A DNA stretch of 64,000 nt from an uncultured Paracoccaceae bacterium (GTDB lineage Bacteria > Pseudomonadota > Alphaproteobacteria > Rhodobacterales > Rhodobacteraceae). A program made the translations under genes and the position numbers. This document shows positions 53,079 to 61,783 of this stretch, piece by piece (position 1 is the stretch's first letter; each line of letters opens with the position of its first letter). The notes under the pieces were generated by a model. It was given only the letters and a program-made list of their open reading frames with translations, made no database searches and was not told the origin of the DNA. The stretch spans positions 124,001-188,000 of the forward strand of contig CANMKB010000002.1 in assembly GCA_947498415.1 (NCBI GenBank), given 5' to 3'.

Positions 53079-54155
53079 ATGACTGGGGTTTTGCCAAGCC
53101 AAACCATTGAAACAATGCTGAAAAACGGCCAGATCGCACCCAGCGAACCCGCCGTTGAAGGCCAAGTTCAACCTGCAAGCCTGGATTTGCGCTTGGGGCA
53201 TGTGGCCTATCGCGTCCGTGCGTCTTTCCTTGCCGGCGAAGGCAATTCCGTCGCAGATCGACTGACCAAATTTGAGATGCATCGCATTGATTTGTCCGAA
53301 GGCGCGGTGCTGGAAAAAGGCTGTGTTTACGTTGTGCCGCTGATGGAACATCTTGCACTTCCGTCCGACATCAACGCTGTTGCAAACGCCAAAAGCTCGA
53401 CCGGGCGGCTTGATCTGTTGACCCGTACCATCACCGACGGTGGGACAGAATTTGATCGCATACCATCGGGCTATCATGGCCCGCTGTACGCGGAAATTTG
53501 CCCACGCTCGTTTTCTGTATTGGTGCGTCCGGGCATGCGTTTAAACCAGATCCGGTTCCGCAATGGCCAATCCATTTTGCTCGATTCCGAGCTGACAGCC
53601 CTGCACGCCGAATCTCCTTTGGTCGATGGCGACGCTGTGATTGACGATGGCCTTGGCTTTTCCGTTGATCTGCGCCCAACCGAAGGTGATCTGGTGGGAT
53701 ACCGTGCTAAACCACACACCGGTGTGATTGATCTGGATCGCATCGGGGAATACGACCCAGCCGAATATTGGGAAGAAGTGCGCAGCCGAGATGGGCAGAT
53801 CATTCTAGACCCGGGTGCGTTTTACATTCTGGTCAGCCGCGAGGCTGTGCATATTCCACCGCAATACGCCGCTGAAATGGCCCCTTACCTTGCAATGGTG
53901 GGCGAATTCCGCGTGCACTACGCTGGTTTCTTTGATCCGGGCTTTGGTCACGCCGAGGCTGGCGGATCCGGGTCGCGTGGTGTGCTTGAGGTGCGCTGCC
54001 ACGAAGCGCCGTTTGTTTTGGAACATGGCCAAGTTGTCGGCCGTTTGGTGTACGAACAAATGGCCGATGAGCCTGACCAACTGTATGGCGCAGGCATTGC
54101 GTCAAACTATCAGGGCCAGGGTCTTAAGCTCTCGAAACACTTCAAAATGGGCTAA
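53079..54155 (+). CDS. dcd: 2'-deoxycytidine 5'-triphosphate deaminase (bidomain DCD)
   Basis: The 358-residue protein is about twice the length of E. coli Dcd and carries two dUTPase/DCD-like segments. The first half contains the active-site serine and arginine motif AKSSTGRLDLL and PGMRLNQIRF. The second half has HYAGFFDPGFGHAE and GRLVYEQM. It fits the PF06559 bidomain family that converts dCTP to dUTP. The duplication allows a pseudo-trimeric unit. It feeds dTMP synthesis and, with Ndk and MazG, forms the nucleotide-hygiene set here. The start is the ATG after GAGGAAAGAGAC. Confidence 0.93.
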   Translation: MTGVLPSQTIETMLKNGQIAPSEPAVEGQVQPASLDLRLGHVAYRVRASFLAGEGNSVADRLTKFEMHRIDLSEGAVLEKGCVYVVPLMEHLALPSDINAVANAKSSTGRLDLLTRTITDGGTEFDRIPSGYHGPLYAEICPRSFSVLVRPGMRLNQIRFRNGQSILLDSELTALHAESPLVDGDAVIDDGLGFSVDLRPTEGDLVGYRAKPHTGVIDLDRIGEYDPAEYWEEVRSRDGQIILDPGAFYILVSREAVHIPPQYAAEMAPYLAMVGEFRVHYAGFFDPGFGHAEAGGSGSRGVLEVRCHEAPFVLEHGQVVGRLVYEQMADEPDQLYGAGIASNYQGQGLKLSKHFKMG

Positions 54156-54159
54156 GGCC

Positions 54160-54690
54160 CTATTTCACATGATCCCCCGTGGCAAACTCAGGCGTGATTT
54201 CGGCCTGAGCGCCGCGTTCCAGATGTGTCGACAACACGACGTAGGTACGCGTGTTGTGAACACCGGTTGAATTATAAAGCCGCCACAAGAAACCCTCCAT
54301 CGCGACAGTGCTTTCAACGCGCACCTTTAAGATCACGCCAGAATCGCCGGTCACCGTATGGATTTCTTCGACCTCTGGGTATTCCGTCAATTGCGCGATG
54401 TCCGAGGTCTTGCCCCAGCCTGATGCCTCGACATGGATAAAGGCCATAAAGCCTTTACCAACCGCCGCCCCATCAATTTCGGCGACGGTGCGTTTGATCA
54501 CTCCGGTGGCCCTAAGACGTTTCACCCGTTCGTGCACCGCGGGCGCTGACAACCCAACCTCTTTGGCTAAATCAGCGTAGCTTCGGGTCGCGTCTTGCGT
54601 CAGCGCACCTAATATTTTTCGATCCATCGCGTCTACCGTACGCTCCTTGGACGGTCTTTGCCGAATGTCATCTGTTTTTTCAGTGCTCAT
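54160..54690 (-). CDS. Lrp/AsnC family transcriptional regulator
   Basis: The protein is about 176 residues from the ATG at 54690. Its helix-turn-helix is LTQDATRSYADLAKEVGLSAPAVHERVKRLRATGVIKR, preceded by a 25-residue basic leader. The RAM effector domain runs from KGFMAFIHVEASGWGKTSDIAQL through VHNTRTYVVLSTHL. The effector amino acid is unknown. It is divergent from an MFS transporter gene, and the short gap holds three copies of ATACTGA that may be its binding sites. Longer frames upstream have no family similarity. Confidence 0.9.
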   Translation of the reverse strand: MSTEKTDDIRQRPSKERTVDAMDRKILGALTQDATRSYADLAKEVGLSAPAVHERVKRLRATGVIKRTVAEIDGAAVGKGFMAFIHVEASGWGKTSDIAQLTEYPEVEEIHTVTGDSGVILKVRVESTVAMEGFLWRLYNSTGVHNTRTYVVLSTHLERGAQAEITPEFATGDHVK

Positions 54691-54732
54691 ATCGTTTCCA
54701 TATTCCGCAATCCTTTCAGCCATAATAGCTAA

Positions 54733-54782
54733 ATACTGAATGATGTTAAGGTGAGATACTGAAATGATGATTTTCATACTGA
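54733..54782. promoter_or_regulatory. Three ATACTGA repeats between Lrp and MFS genes
   Basis: ATACTGAA occurs at 54733-54740 and 54756-54763, and ATACTGA recurs at 54776-54782 inside the MFS gene. Spacings are 23 and 20 bases, close to two DNA turns, as expected for cooperative binding by an Lrp-type octamer. Confidence 0.45.
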
Positions 54783-55918
54783 TGATCTCGATTGGGCTAA
54801 TCGGAGCCAACGCCCTTGTGCTGTCGCCGATTGCCACTGAAGTGGCCGGTGACCTTGGGCTTTCGCAGACCGCTGACATCATGACCGCCGCCGCGGGTTA
54901 TGGCGTGAGCGTGGCCGTTTCAGCGCTTGTTTTGGCGCCTTTGGCCGATCGATTTGGTGCAGACACCATCATGCGTCAGGCAATCTTGTTAATCACGCTC
55001 GCCATGGGCCTAAGTGCTGCGGCCCCAAACGTCGCGTTTCTGATTGGGGCGCAGGCCTTGGCTGGCATTGGCGTTGGCATGGCCCTCCCCGCAATCTACA
55101 CGATGGCCGCTGTCATTTCAGCGCCCGGTGAAGAAGCAAGAACAATCGGCAAAGTGATCACTGGCTGGACATTGTCCATGGTCGGCGGCGTAAGCCTAAG
55201 TGCCTTTGTCGCGGATGCCTTTGGCTGGCGCGCGGTGTTCGCCATCTTGGGCACGTCACTGTTTTGCGTTCTGCTGGTTCAATACCTACGCCCCCTGCCC
55301 GCCGCACCAAAATCTGGAAAAATCACATCTCCAATTGGCGCAATGCGTGTGCCCGGCATTTTCTCGGCACTGTTTTCTGTTGCGATGATTGGCACCGGGT
55401 TTTATGGGATCTACAACTACCTTGGCACGTGGTTGACAGACCACCTTGGCCTGACCACGTCGTCCACAGGTTGGTTTACGCTGTCCTATGGGTTGGGCTT
55501 TGCCGTGGCGATGCTGGGGGATCCATGGTTGGATCGTCTTGGGCCGCGCCGCGGGTTGATGATCGTGTTTTCCGCGCTCACCGTATTTTATGTCAGTGCA
55601 GCCTTCACAACACATCATGCAGTTTGGCTGTGTCTGTCGATGGCGGCTTGGGGTGTATTGCAGCACCTTGGGCTGAACCTGACCGTCAACCGTTTGACAC
55701 GTCTTGATCACGCTCAACGTGGTGCAATCATGGGGCTGAATTCAGCGGTGATGTACCTGAGCGTATTTGGTGCAACCTTGCTGTATCGCCCGCTATTTGA
55801 CGGATGGGGGTTGATCGCCTGCATCTTGGCATCAGCGATACTTGCGATGTTTGGCGCGATCGAGGCCTTGGCCTCACGTCAGCAAGGAAAAGGCTTAGAA
55901 ACGGCTAAAGCGACGTAG
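54764..55918 (+). CDS. MFS transporter
   Basis: The 384-residue protein has about 12 membrane helices. It opens MIFILMISIGLIGANALVLSPIATEVAGDLGLSQ. The family motif between helices 2 and 3 is PLADRFGADTIMRQ, and the second half has TTSSTGWFTLSYGLGFAVAMLGDPWLDRLGPRRG. It resembles drug or sugar efflux MFS proteins of the AraJ/Cmx branch. The adjacent Lrp regulator suggests amino-acid-related control, but the cargo is unknown. The alternative ATG at 54767 is possible. Its 3' end overlaps the 64-residue gene on the other strand. Confidence 0.87.
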   Translation: MMIFILMISIGLIGANALVLSPIATEVAGDLGLSQTADIMTAAAGYGVSVAVSALVLAPLADRFGADTIMRQAILLITLAMGLSAAAPNVAFLIGAQALAGIGVGMALPAIYTMAAVISAPGEEARTIGKVITGWTLSMVGGVSLSAFVADAFGWRAVFAILGTSLFCVLLVQYLRPLPAAPKSGKITSPIGAMRVPGIFSALFSVAMIGTGFYGIYNYLGTWLTDHLGLTTSSTGWFTLSYGLGFAVAMLGDPWLDRLGPRRGLMIVFSALTVFYVSAAFTTHHAVWLCLSMAAWGVLQHLGLNLTVNRLTRLDHAQRGAIMGLNSAVMYLSVFGATLLYRPLFDGWGLIACILASAILAMFGAIEALASRQQGKGLETAKAT

Positions 55919-56089
55919 CACTTTCATGGTTTGCCGGGTGCCTTTGGTATCCATGTTATAGCTGCTCTTTTCCGTGCCCGACTTATCATAACGCTTTTGA
56001 AGTGCGTTTGTGCCCGCAGAAATACCTTTGTTCATCACCAAACGGATAAGGCGACGGATCACCATATTTGTGATTTGATTCATATTCAT
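55895..56089 (-). CDS. Small basic hypothetical protein (64 aa)
   Basis: A 64-residue basic protein starts from the ATG at 56089, which has GGAGG five bases upstream. It begins NMNQITNMVIRRLIRLVMNKGISAGTN and ends MKVLRRFSRF. The first 25 residues could form an amphipathic helix. It is rich in Arg and Lys, with no known domain. Its stop lies inside the MFS gene on the opposite strand (24-base overlap). It follows scpB on the same strand, beyond a weak terminator. Confidence 0.7.
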   Translation of the reverse strand: MNMNQITNMVIRRLIRLVMNKGISAGTNALQKRYDKSGTEKSSYNMDTKGTRQTMKVLRRFSRF

Positions 56090-56133
56090 AGCGCCCTCCA
56101 TTCATGTGAATACTGGCTGAGTTCGGCCAGTCA

Positions 56134-56163
56134 ATAACAACAAATTACGCCTATTCTAAGGCG
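56134..56163 (-). terminator. Candidate terminator after scpB
   Basis: On the minus strand CGCCT / AGGCG (56148-56163) is followed by the T-rich stretch TAATTTGTTGTTATT. The stem is short, but the tail is good. Confidence 0.5.
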
Positions 56164-56164
56164 C

Positions 56165-56890
56165 TTAATCTTCAAACAGTTCTGACTGACCAGATGTGGC
56201 TTCTTCTTCGTCTTCGCCTTCAACTGCGCTTGGCATCGAACTTGGCGGCGGACGGTTGTCCAGCAAGCCTGCGGCGCGCAGCTCTTTCAAACCAGGCAGA
56301 TCGCGTGCAGTCTCCAAACCGAATTGATCAAGGAACGCCTGCGTCACAACAAAGGTCACCGGACGCCCCGGTGTCATCTTGCGGCGGCCAAACCGGATCC
56401 ATTCCATTTCCAGCAACTGATCCACTGTGCCTCGGCTCACAGACACACCCCGAATTTCTTCGATCTCAGCCCGCGTGACGGGCTGGTGATATGCGATGAT
56501 CGCCAAAGTTTCGATCGCAGCCCGCGATAGCTTGCGGGTTTCGACCTGTTCTTTCTGCATCAAAAAGCCCAGGTCGGGTGCTGTACGCATCGCCCAAGCA
56601 TCCCCAACCCGCATCAGATTAACCCCACGGCCCTCATAGCGTTTGCGCAGATGCGCCAAAGCTTCGGCAGCATCACAGCCATGCGGCAGTCGCGCATTCA
56701 AGTCACGCACGGTGATAGGGTCTGCTGTCGCGAAAAGGATCGCCTCGACCATGCGTTCTTGTTCTCCCATCGGAGGCGCATCAAACAGGCTTTCCTCGGA
56801 TGCTTCGGGCGTTTCAGCCTTGGTTGCATCAAGTTCACCTTCTTGCGGTTCAAGGCTGGGCGCTGCGTCCATCGGTGTGTCTTCAGCCAT
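56165..56890 (-). CDS. scpB: Segregation and condensation protein B
   Basis: The protein is about 241 residues from the ATG at 56890, overlapping the scpA stop by eight bases. The winged-helix ScpB core is MVEAILFATADPITVRDLNARLPHGCDAAEALAHLRKRYEG and VETRKLSRAAIETLAIIAYHQPVTRAEIEEIRGVSVSRGTVDQLLEMEWI. An acidic low-complexity region precedes it and a short acidic tail ends it. With ScpA and SMC it compacts and segregates the chromosome. Confidence 0.95.
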   Translation of the reverse strand: MAEDTPMDAAPSLEPQEGELDATKAETPEASEESLFDAPPMGEQERMVEAILFATADPITVRDLNARLPHGCDAAEALAHLRKRYEGRGVNLMRVGDAWAMRTAPDLGFLMQKEQVETRKLSRAAIETLAIIAYHQPVTRAEIEEIRGVSVSRGTVDQLLEMEWIRFGRRKMTPGRPVTFVVTQAFLDQFGLETARDLPGLKELRAAGLLDNRPPPSSMPSAVEGEDEEEATSGQSELFED

Positions 56891-57683
56891 CGTCACTCTC
56901 TTTTCTGCGAACTTGTATGGGCGCAAAGGTGCCGCCGGTTTGGCGAAGTTCGACTTTGCCCTCTTTGGCCAACTCTAGGCTGGCCGCAAAGGTAGCAGCT
57001 GTGGCCGACCGGCGTTTCTTTGGATCACTACCCCAACCATCGGGCAGGTAACTGACAATATCAGTCCAAGCGCCCGCAAAACCGATCAGGCCACGCATAC
57101 GATCAAGCGCTTGTTCCATGGTCCAAACCGACTCACGGTCGAGTACAAAGGGCCGGAATTCATCTTTGGTGCGCAGGCGCGAATAGCCCTGCATCAAATC
57201 AAGCAAAGTGGCGGTATAGGTGATTTTCTTAACGCTGGTGACATCTTCGGGAATGCCACGTGCAAAGAAATCTCGCCCCAGCCGATCACGCGCCATCAGC
57301 TTGGCGGCACAATCCCGCATGGCTTGCAGGCGCTCGAGCTGAAACGCCAGATGTGCGGCAAGTTCCTCGCCCGAGGGGCCTTCTTCTTCGGGGTCTGGTG
57401 GCAGAAGCAGTCGCGATTTCAAAAACGCAAGCCACGCCGCCATCACAAGATAATCAGCGGCCAATTCGATACGCAGCACTTTTGCGCGTTCAACGAAACT
57501 CAGATACTGCTTGGCCAGTTCCAAAATCGAAATGGTACGCAGATCAACCTTTTGCGTCCGTGACAACGTCAGCAACAAATCAAGCGGCCCTTCAAACCCG
57601 TCGACATCCACGATCAAAGCTTCGGCCGCAAGCCGCTCTGCAACGGCCTCACGTTTGCTTTGTTCGATAAAATCTTCGGTCAT
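56883..57683 (-). CDS. scpA: Segregation and condensation protein A
   Basis: The 266-residue kleisin of the SMC complex has DVDGFEGPLDLLLTLSRTQKVDLRTISILELAKQYLSFVERA, which is the N-terminal kleisin domain, and AADYLVMAAWLAFLKSRLLLPPDPEEEG-S, the classic ScpA motif region. The C-terminal winged helix closes the protein (SATAATFAASLELAKEGKVELRQTGGTFAPI). It follows nagZ by three bases and overlaps scpB, forming the nagZ-scpA-scpB unit. Confidence 0.95.
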   Translation of the reverse strand: MTEDFIEQSKREAVAERLAAEALIVDVDGFEGPLDLLLTLSRTQKVDLRTISILELAKQYLSFVERAKVLRIELAADYLVMAAWLAFLKSRLLLPPDPEEEGPSGEELAAHLAFQLERLQAMRDCAAKLMARDRLGRDFFARGIPEDVTSVKKITYTATLLDLMQGYSRLRTKDEFRPFVLDRESVWTMEQALDRMRGLIGFAGAWTDIVSYLPDGWGSDPKKRRSATAATFAASLELAKEGKVELRQTGGTFAPIQVRRKESDDG

Positions 57684-57686
57684 GCG

Positions 57687-58676
57687 CTACCCTTGTATCA
57701 GGCTTTCAAGCTCTGACGTCAGCGCCTTTATGTCAACAGACTCTGCTGGTTTACGCGCATTCAGCACATCCTGCGCTCGGCGCTGCGCGATCTCTGTCAT
57801 ATCACCCGCGGCAACAACCACGTCTTGCATCTCGGCCATATCGCCATTGCAGTGTAAAATCACGTCACATCCCGCAGCGATTGACGCCACAGAACGCTGT
57901 GTCATGTCACCCTCAAGCGCTTGCATAGAAATGTCATCGGTCATGATCAGGCCGTCAAACCCGATCTGTTCTCGAATGAGGCCCATCATTTTCGTAGAGA
58001 CAGTGGCAGGCAGATCATCAAGTGCCTTATAGACCAGATGCGCCGTCATCCCCATCGGCAGATCATTCAGTGCTTTGAAGGGCGCGAAATCTTGCTCTAG
58101 CTCTTTGACCGAGGCTGTGACAGTGGGCAATTCCAGATGGCTGTCCTGTTGTGCACGCCCGTGACCCGGGATGTGTTTTAACACGGGCAATACGCCACCA
58201 TCCATCAAGCCATTGGTCACAGCGCGGCCAATCTCAATCACTGCGTCCGTCCCAAACCCGTAGCAGCGGTTTTGCAAAAACGGATGCGTGTCAGAGGTGG
58301 CAACGTCAACCAAAGGGGCACAATTGCAATCAATGCCAAGCGTTGTCAGCTCGTGTGCTTGAATACGCGACCGCAGGTACATGCTGCGCGCCGCATTGGC
58401 GCCTGCTTTTTGAATTTGATCCAGCGGCGGCAACCAATCATAGCCCAACGCGCCGCGCAAACGCTGAACACGACCACCTTCTTGATCAATCAAGATCGGC
58501 GCTTCATGTTGAACGCAGGAACGCAGTTCTTCTGCTAAAGACCGGATTTGATCTGCGGATTCGATATTCCGAGAAAATAGAATAAAACCAAAGGGCTGCA
58601 CGTCTTTGAAAAACGCACGCTCTTCTGAACTTAGGCGCAAACCTTCACAGCCCAGAATAGAGGCATTGAACGTCAT
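57687..58676 (-). CDS. nagZ: Beta-N-acetylhexosaminidase NagZ
   Basis: The 329-residue glycoside hydrolase family 3 enzyme removes GlcNAc from anhydromuropeptides during peptidoglycan recycling. It has FIDQEGGRVQRL-type ILIDQEGGRVQRLRG, the catalytic histidine loop LKHIPGHGRAQQDSHLELP and the nucleophile Asp in LIMTDDISMQAL. It is cytoplasmic (no signal peptide). Its start codon shares one base with the SPOR gene stop. It works in the same pathway as anmK at 42036-43160. Confidence 0.95.
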   Translation of the reverse strand: MTFNASILGCEGLRLSSEERAFFKDVQPFGFILFSRNIESADQIRSLAEELRSCVQHEAPILIDQEGGRVQRLRGALGYDWLPPLDQIQKAGANAARSMYLRSRIQAHELTTLGIDCNCAPLVDVATSDTHPFLQNRCYGFGTDAVIEIGRAVTNGLMDGGVLPVLKHIPGHGRAQQDSHLELPTVTASVKELEQDFAPFKALNDLPMGMTAHLVYKALDDLPATVSTKMMGLIREQIGFDGLIMTDDISMQALEGDMTQRSVASIAAGCDVILHCNGDMAEMQDVVVAAGDMTEIAQRRAQDVLNARKPAESVDIKALTSELESLIQG

Positions 58677-59638
58677 CAGCGAGTCACCACCGGGATACAA
58701 TCTGCATTTTCAGCTTTGAGTGCCGAACACAGACGGCGCGCATCGCTGAGATCAGCAAAGCCTTCGGCGCGTAGGCGATAGAAGGTACGGCCACCGCTGG
58801 TTGCCTTTTGAACAACCCGGTTTTTGTCACCTAAGTAGTCGCCGAACTTGCCTTGCAAGCGCTGCCATTCGTTGCGGGCCACATCCGCTGATGGATAGGC
58901 CCCAAGCTGCACAAGGCGGGTGCCCGCTGGGATTGCCGCACTGTCGATTTCGCGTGGTCCGGTCGCCACGGGCGCTGGTGCGGCAGCCGCCGCAGCTCGA
59001 TTGCGGGCCGCCAGACCTTCTGGGCGTAGTTTTGGACGTTTTGACACGCCAATTCCGCCCTTAACGATTTTAGGCTTTGGCGCCTCTTCCAGCGCGGCCA
59101 CTTCGGCCAAGGGCTGGACGTTTTCAGTCAGTTCTTTAACCAAACCATCCAAAGCGCCGGGATCCAGCGGTTTTGGCGCGGTGATCGGCTCTGGTGTTTG
59201 GGCGATCTCTTGTTGAACGGGGGCGACGGGTTCAGCCTCGGTTGGGTCTATGCGTGCCAAAGTTACCGGCGCGTCTTCTTCGTCCAAGCGGATCGGGGCT
59301 GGCGCAAGAACCAGGCGGTCGGCAGGTGCCCCGGCGGTACCATCTGCGGCCACGGTGTTGACAGATAGACCTTGGTGCGCGGCCTGTGAACCACCCGGAT
59401 CAGCTGGTTGTTCCCGCATCGGGCCTTCGATCGCGCGGACCACCGGGATGCCGGTCACATCGCGCACAAGCAGTTTGTATCCCCAAACGCCAGCCCCAAC
59501 GATCAAGGCCAACGACACAGCCGCACCGGCCCAATTGGCCAGATTGCCCATTGTCTTACGCGGATCAAATGCGACATCACCCTGTGGGTGTGCTGTACCG
59601 GGACGTGTACCCGGCTGATTCAAGGGGATTTGTACCAT
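58676..59638 (-). CDS. SPOR domain-containing membrane protein
   Basis: The 320-residue protein has a cytoplasmic N terminus, one membrane helix (residues 31-55, AVSLALIVGAGVWGYKLLV), a long proline/alanine-rich periplasmic region and a C-terminal SPOR domain (GTRLVQLGAYPSADVARNEWQRLQGKFGDYL and FYRLRAEGFADLSDARRLCSALKAENADC). SPOR domains bind denuded septal peptidoglycan, so a division-site role is expected. The argS-SPOR-nagZ order is conserved in alphaproteobacteria. Confidence 0.92.
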   Translation of the reverse strand: MVQIPLNQPGTRPGTAHPQGDVAFDPRKTMGNLANWAGAAVSLALIVGAGVWGYKLLVRDVTGIPVVRAIEGPMREQPADPGGSQAAHQGLSVNTVAADGTAGAPADRLVLAPAPIRLDEEDAPVTLARIDPTEAEPVAPVQQEIAQTPEPITAPKPLDPGALDGLVKELTENVQPLAEVAALEEAPKPKIVKGGIGVSKRPKLRPEGLAARNRAAAAAAPAPVATGPREIDSAAIPAGTRLVQLGAYPSADVARNEWQRLQGKFGDYLGDKNRVVQKATSGGRTFYRLRAEGFADLSDARRLCSALKAENADCIPVVTR

Positions 59639-59671
59639 GCTCGCCTCTTGATATCCGGCGAGTTAGTTTCA

Positions 59672-59704
59672 CCGGGGTTGTCTTGCCTAATGCCTCAACC
59701 CCGG
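59672..59704 (-). promoter_or_regulatory. Inverted repeat between argS and the SPOR gene
   Basis: A perfect 9-bp stem, CCGGGGTTG / CAACCCCGG, with a 15-base loop follows argS. It lacks a T-run, so it is either an attenuator or an mRNA processing signal. Confidence 0.45.
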
Positions 59705-59716
59705 CGATGTGCAGTT

Positions 59717-61462
59717 TTACCGCATCTCTTGTGCTGGAGTTACCCCCAGAATACCAAGACCGGCAGAAATAACAATGGCCACGGACCGTGCGAGGGCGAT
59801 TTTCGCCTGCGTGGTTGTTGGATTGTCTTCCTGAACAAAGCGCAGTTCAGGCTTGTCTTTGCCTGTGTGGTACAGGCTGTGCATTTCGCTGGCCAATTCA
59901 TACAGGTAGAACGCAATGCGATGCGGCTCGTTCGTGCGGCTCGCGATCTCTACCAAACGCGGCCATTCAGCCACTTTCTTGGCCACCGCAATTTCGGCAG
60001 GATCGCTCAGCAAAGATAGATCAGCATCCGCAATGGTCGCATCGGCAATGTCGATTCCAGCATCGCTGGCTTTCTTTACCGCAGAACACACCCGCGCATG
60101 GGCGTATTGCACATAGAACACCGGGTTGTCTTTGGATTGCTCAAGCACTTTGTCAAAATCAAAATCCAATGGCGCATCGTTCTTACGGGTGAGCATCACA
60201 AAGCGGGTCACATCGGCGCCCACTTGGTCCACAACATCACGCAGGGTGACAAATGTCCCTGCCCGTTTAGACATTTTGAACGGCTCACCGTTTTTAAACA
60301 GTTTCACCAGTTGGGTGAGCTTGATGTCGATTGGGGTTTGCCCATCAGACAAGGCAGACACAGCCGCCTTCATCCGTTTGACATAGCCACCGTGGTCTGC
60401 ACCAAAGATATCGATCAACAGATCATAGCCGCGCTGCACCTTATCGAAGTGATAGGCGATGTCAGGCGCAAAGTAAGTCCAAGACCCGTCAGATTTTTTC
60501 ACCGGGCGATCTACGTCATCGCCGTGATCTGTTGACTTAAACAGGGTCTGTTCACGAGGCTCCCAATCTTCGGGCTTTTTGCCTTTTGGCGGCTCTAGAA
60601 CGCCTTCATAGATCAGGCCCTTGTTTTCCAAAGAGGCAATCGCACCTTCGATCAAACCTGTGCCATACAGAGCTTTCTCAGAGAAGAAGTGATCCATCTC
60701 AATGCCAAGCGCCTTAAGGTCTTCGCGGATCAAGTCCATCATCGCATCTGTGGCGTAAAGACGTATTTCAGCAAGCCAGACGGATTCGTCTTGGCCCACA
60801 TAGGCATCGCCGACTTTGTCTTTCAATGCTTCACCCACAGGGATCAGGTAATCACCCGGGTAGGTCCCGTCTTCAAACGCCACCTCTTGTCCGTGCGCCT
60901 CTAGGTAGCGCAAGTAAACAGACCGTGCGAGCACATCAACCTGCGCCCCACCATCATTGATGTAGTATTCACGGGTGACGTCGTAGCCTGCAAAATCCAG
61001 CAAAGACGCCAGTGCATCCCCAAAGACCGCACCGCGGGTGTGACCCACGTGCAAAGGTCCGGTTGGGTTTGCAGAGACATATTCTACGTTTACTTTTTTG
61101 CCCTGCCCCATGTCAGAACGGCCAAAATCGGTACCAGTCTCTAGAACAGATTTCACAAGGTCACGCCAAAGACCCGCGTCCAACCGCAGATTCAGGAACC
61201 CCGGCCCTGCCACTTCGGCTGTGTCGATACGATCATCTGACGCCAGCTTGGCTGCCAAAGCTTCGGCAATGTCGCGCGGCTTCATTTTGGCAGGTTTGGC
61301 CAAAACCATAGCGGCATTGGTGGCCATATCGCCATGCAGCGCATCGCGTGGCGGCTCTACCGCAACATTTTTGAAATCCAGACCTTCCGGCAGCGTGCCC
61401 TCGGCCTGCATGGCGGTGAGCTGTTCAATCACCAGCTCGCGGATCTCAGAAAACAGGTTCAT
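59717..61462 (-). CDS. argS: Arginyl-tRNA synthetase
   Basis: The 581-residue class I synthetase has an N-terminal Add1 domain, then VEYVSANPTGPLHVGHTRGAVFGDALASLL (HIGH-type motif HVGH), the KMSKS-type loop KMSKRAGTFVTLRD and the C-terminal anticodon-binding DALR domain (EWPRLVEIASRTNEPHRIAFYLYELASEMHSLY). The start at 61462 (MNLFSEIRELVIEQL) is the family N terminus. The long open extension upstream is ignored. It begins the argS-SPOR-nagZ-scpA-scpB run. Confidence 0.96.
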   Translation of the reverse strand: MNLFSEIRELVIEQLTAMQAEGTLPEGLDFKNVAVEPPRDALHGDMATNAAMVLAKPAKMKPRDIAEALAAKLASDDRIDTAEVAGPGFLNLRLDAGLWRDLVKSVLETGTDFGRSDMGQGKKVNVEYVSANPTGPLHVGHTRGAVFGDALASLLDFAGYDVTREYYINDGGAQVDVLARSVYLRYLEAHGQEVAFEDGTYPGDYLIPVGEALKDKVGDAYVGQDESVWLAEIRLYATDAMMDLIREDLKALGIEMDHFFSEKALYGTGLIEGAIASLENKGLIYEGVLEPPKGKKPEDWEPREQTLFKSTDHGDDVDRPVKKSDGSWTYFAPDIAYHFDKVQRGYDLLIDIFGADHGGYVKRMKAAVSALSDGQTPIDIKLTQLVKLFKNGEPFKMSKRAGTFVTLRDVVDQVGADVTRFVMLTRKNDAPLDFDFDKVLEQSKDNPVFYVQYAHARVCSAVKKASDAGIDIADATIADADLSLLSDPAEIAVAKKVAEWPRLVEIASRTNEPHRIAFYLYELASEMHSLYHTGKDKPELRFVQEDNPTTTQAKIALARSVAIVISAGLGILGVTPAQEMR

Positions 61463-61783
61463 CAGACGTGTCCTTATGCTTTGCAGGCGGTTTACCACCA
61501 AACGCGGGCAGGTCAATGGTGGGAGGAGCTTTGAGCGTTTCAAATGCAAGACAATTGGAACTGCGGGTGCGGTGTTTTGCAGGCTATTGTGAATCTTTGG
61601 CGCTTGAACCGAGTTTTTCGGTTTGTTCACTTAAAGCATCATACCGCAGGAGGGCGAAGGGCCATAGTTGCAGATTGGATGACGGCTGTGGGGAGGAAAC
61701 TGACCTCGCGACAAGTCCAACCGATAGCTGCTTTTACAGTAAATTCTAGATTGAGAAGTGCTGCAGTCCTATACCTAAAATCA
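61463..61783. other. 321-base spacer between argS and the secreted unknown protein
   Basis: No convincing gene, tRNA or terminator is seen here. A short ATG-started frame on the plus strand (61544-61813) reads out of a pattern expected for coding and enters the flanking gene antisense. The spacer should hold the argS promoter and may contain the edge of an insertion that brought the neighbouring gene. Confidence 0.45.
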
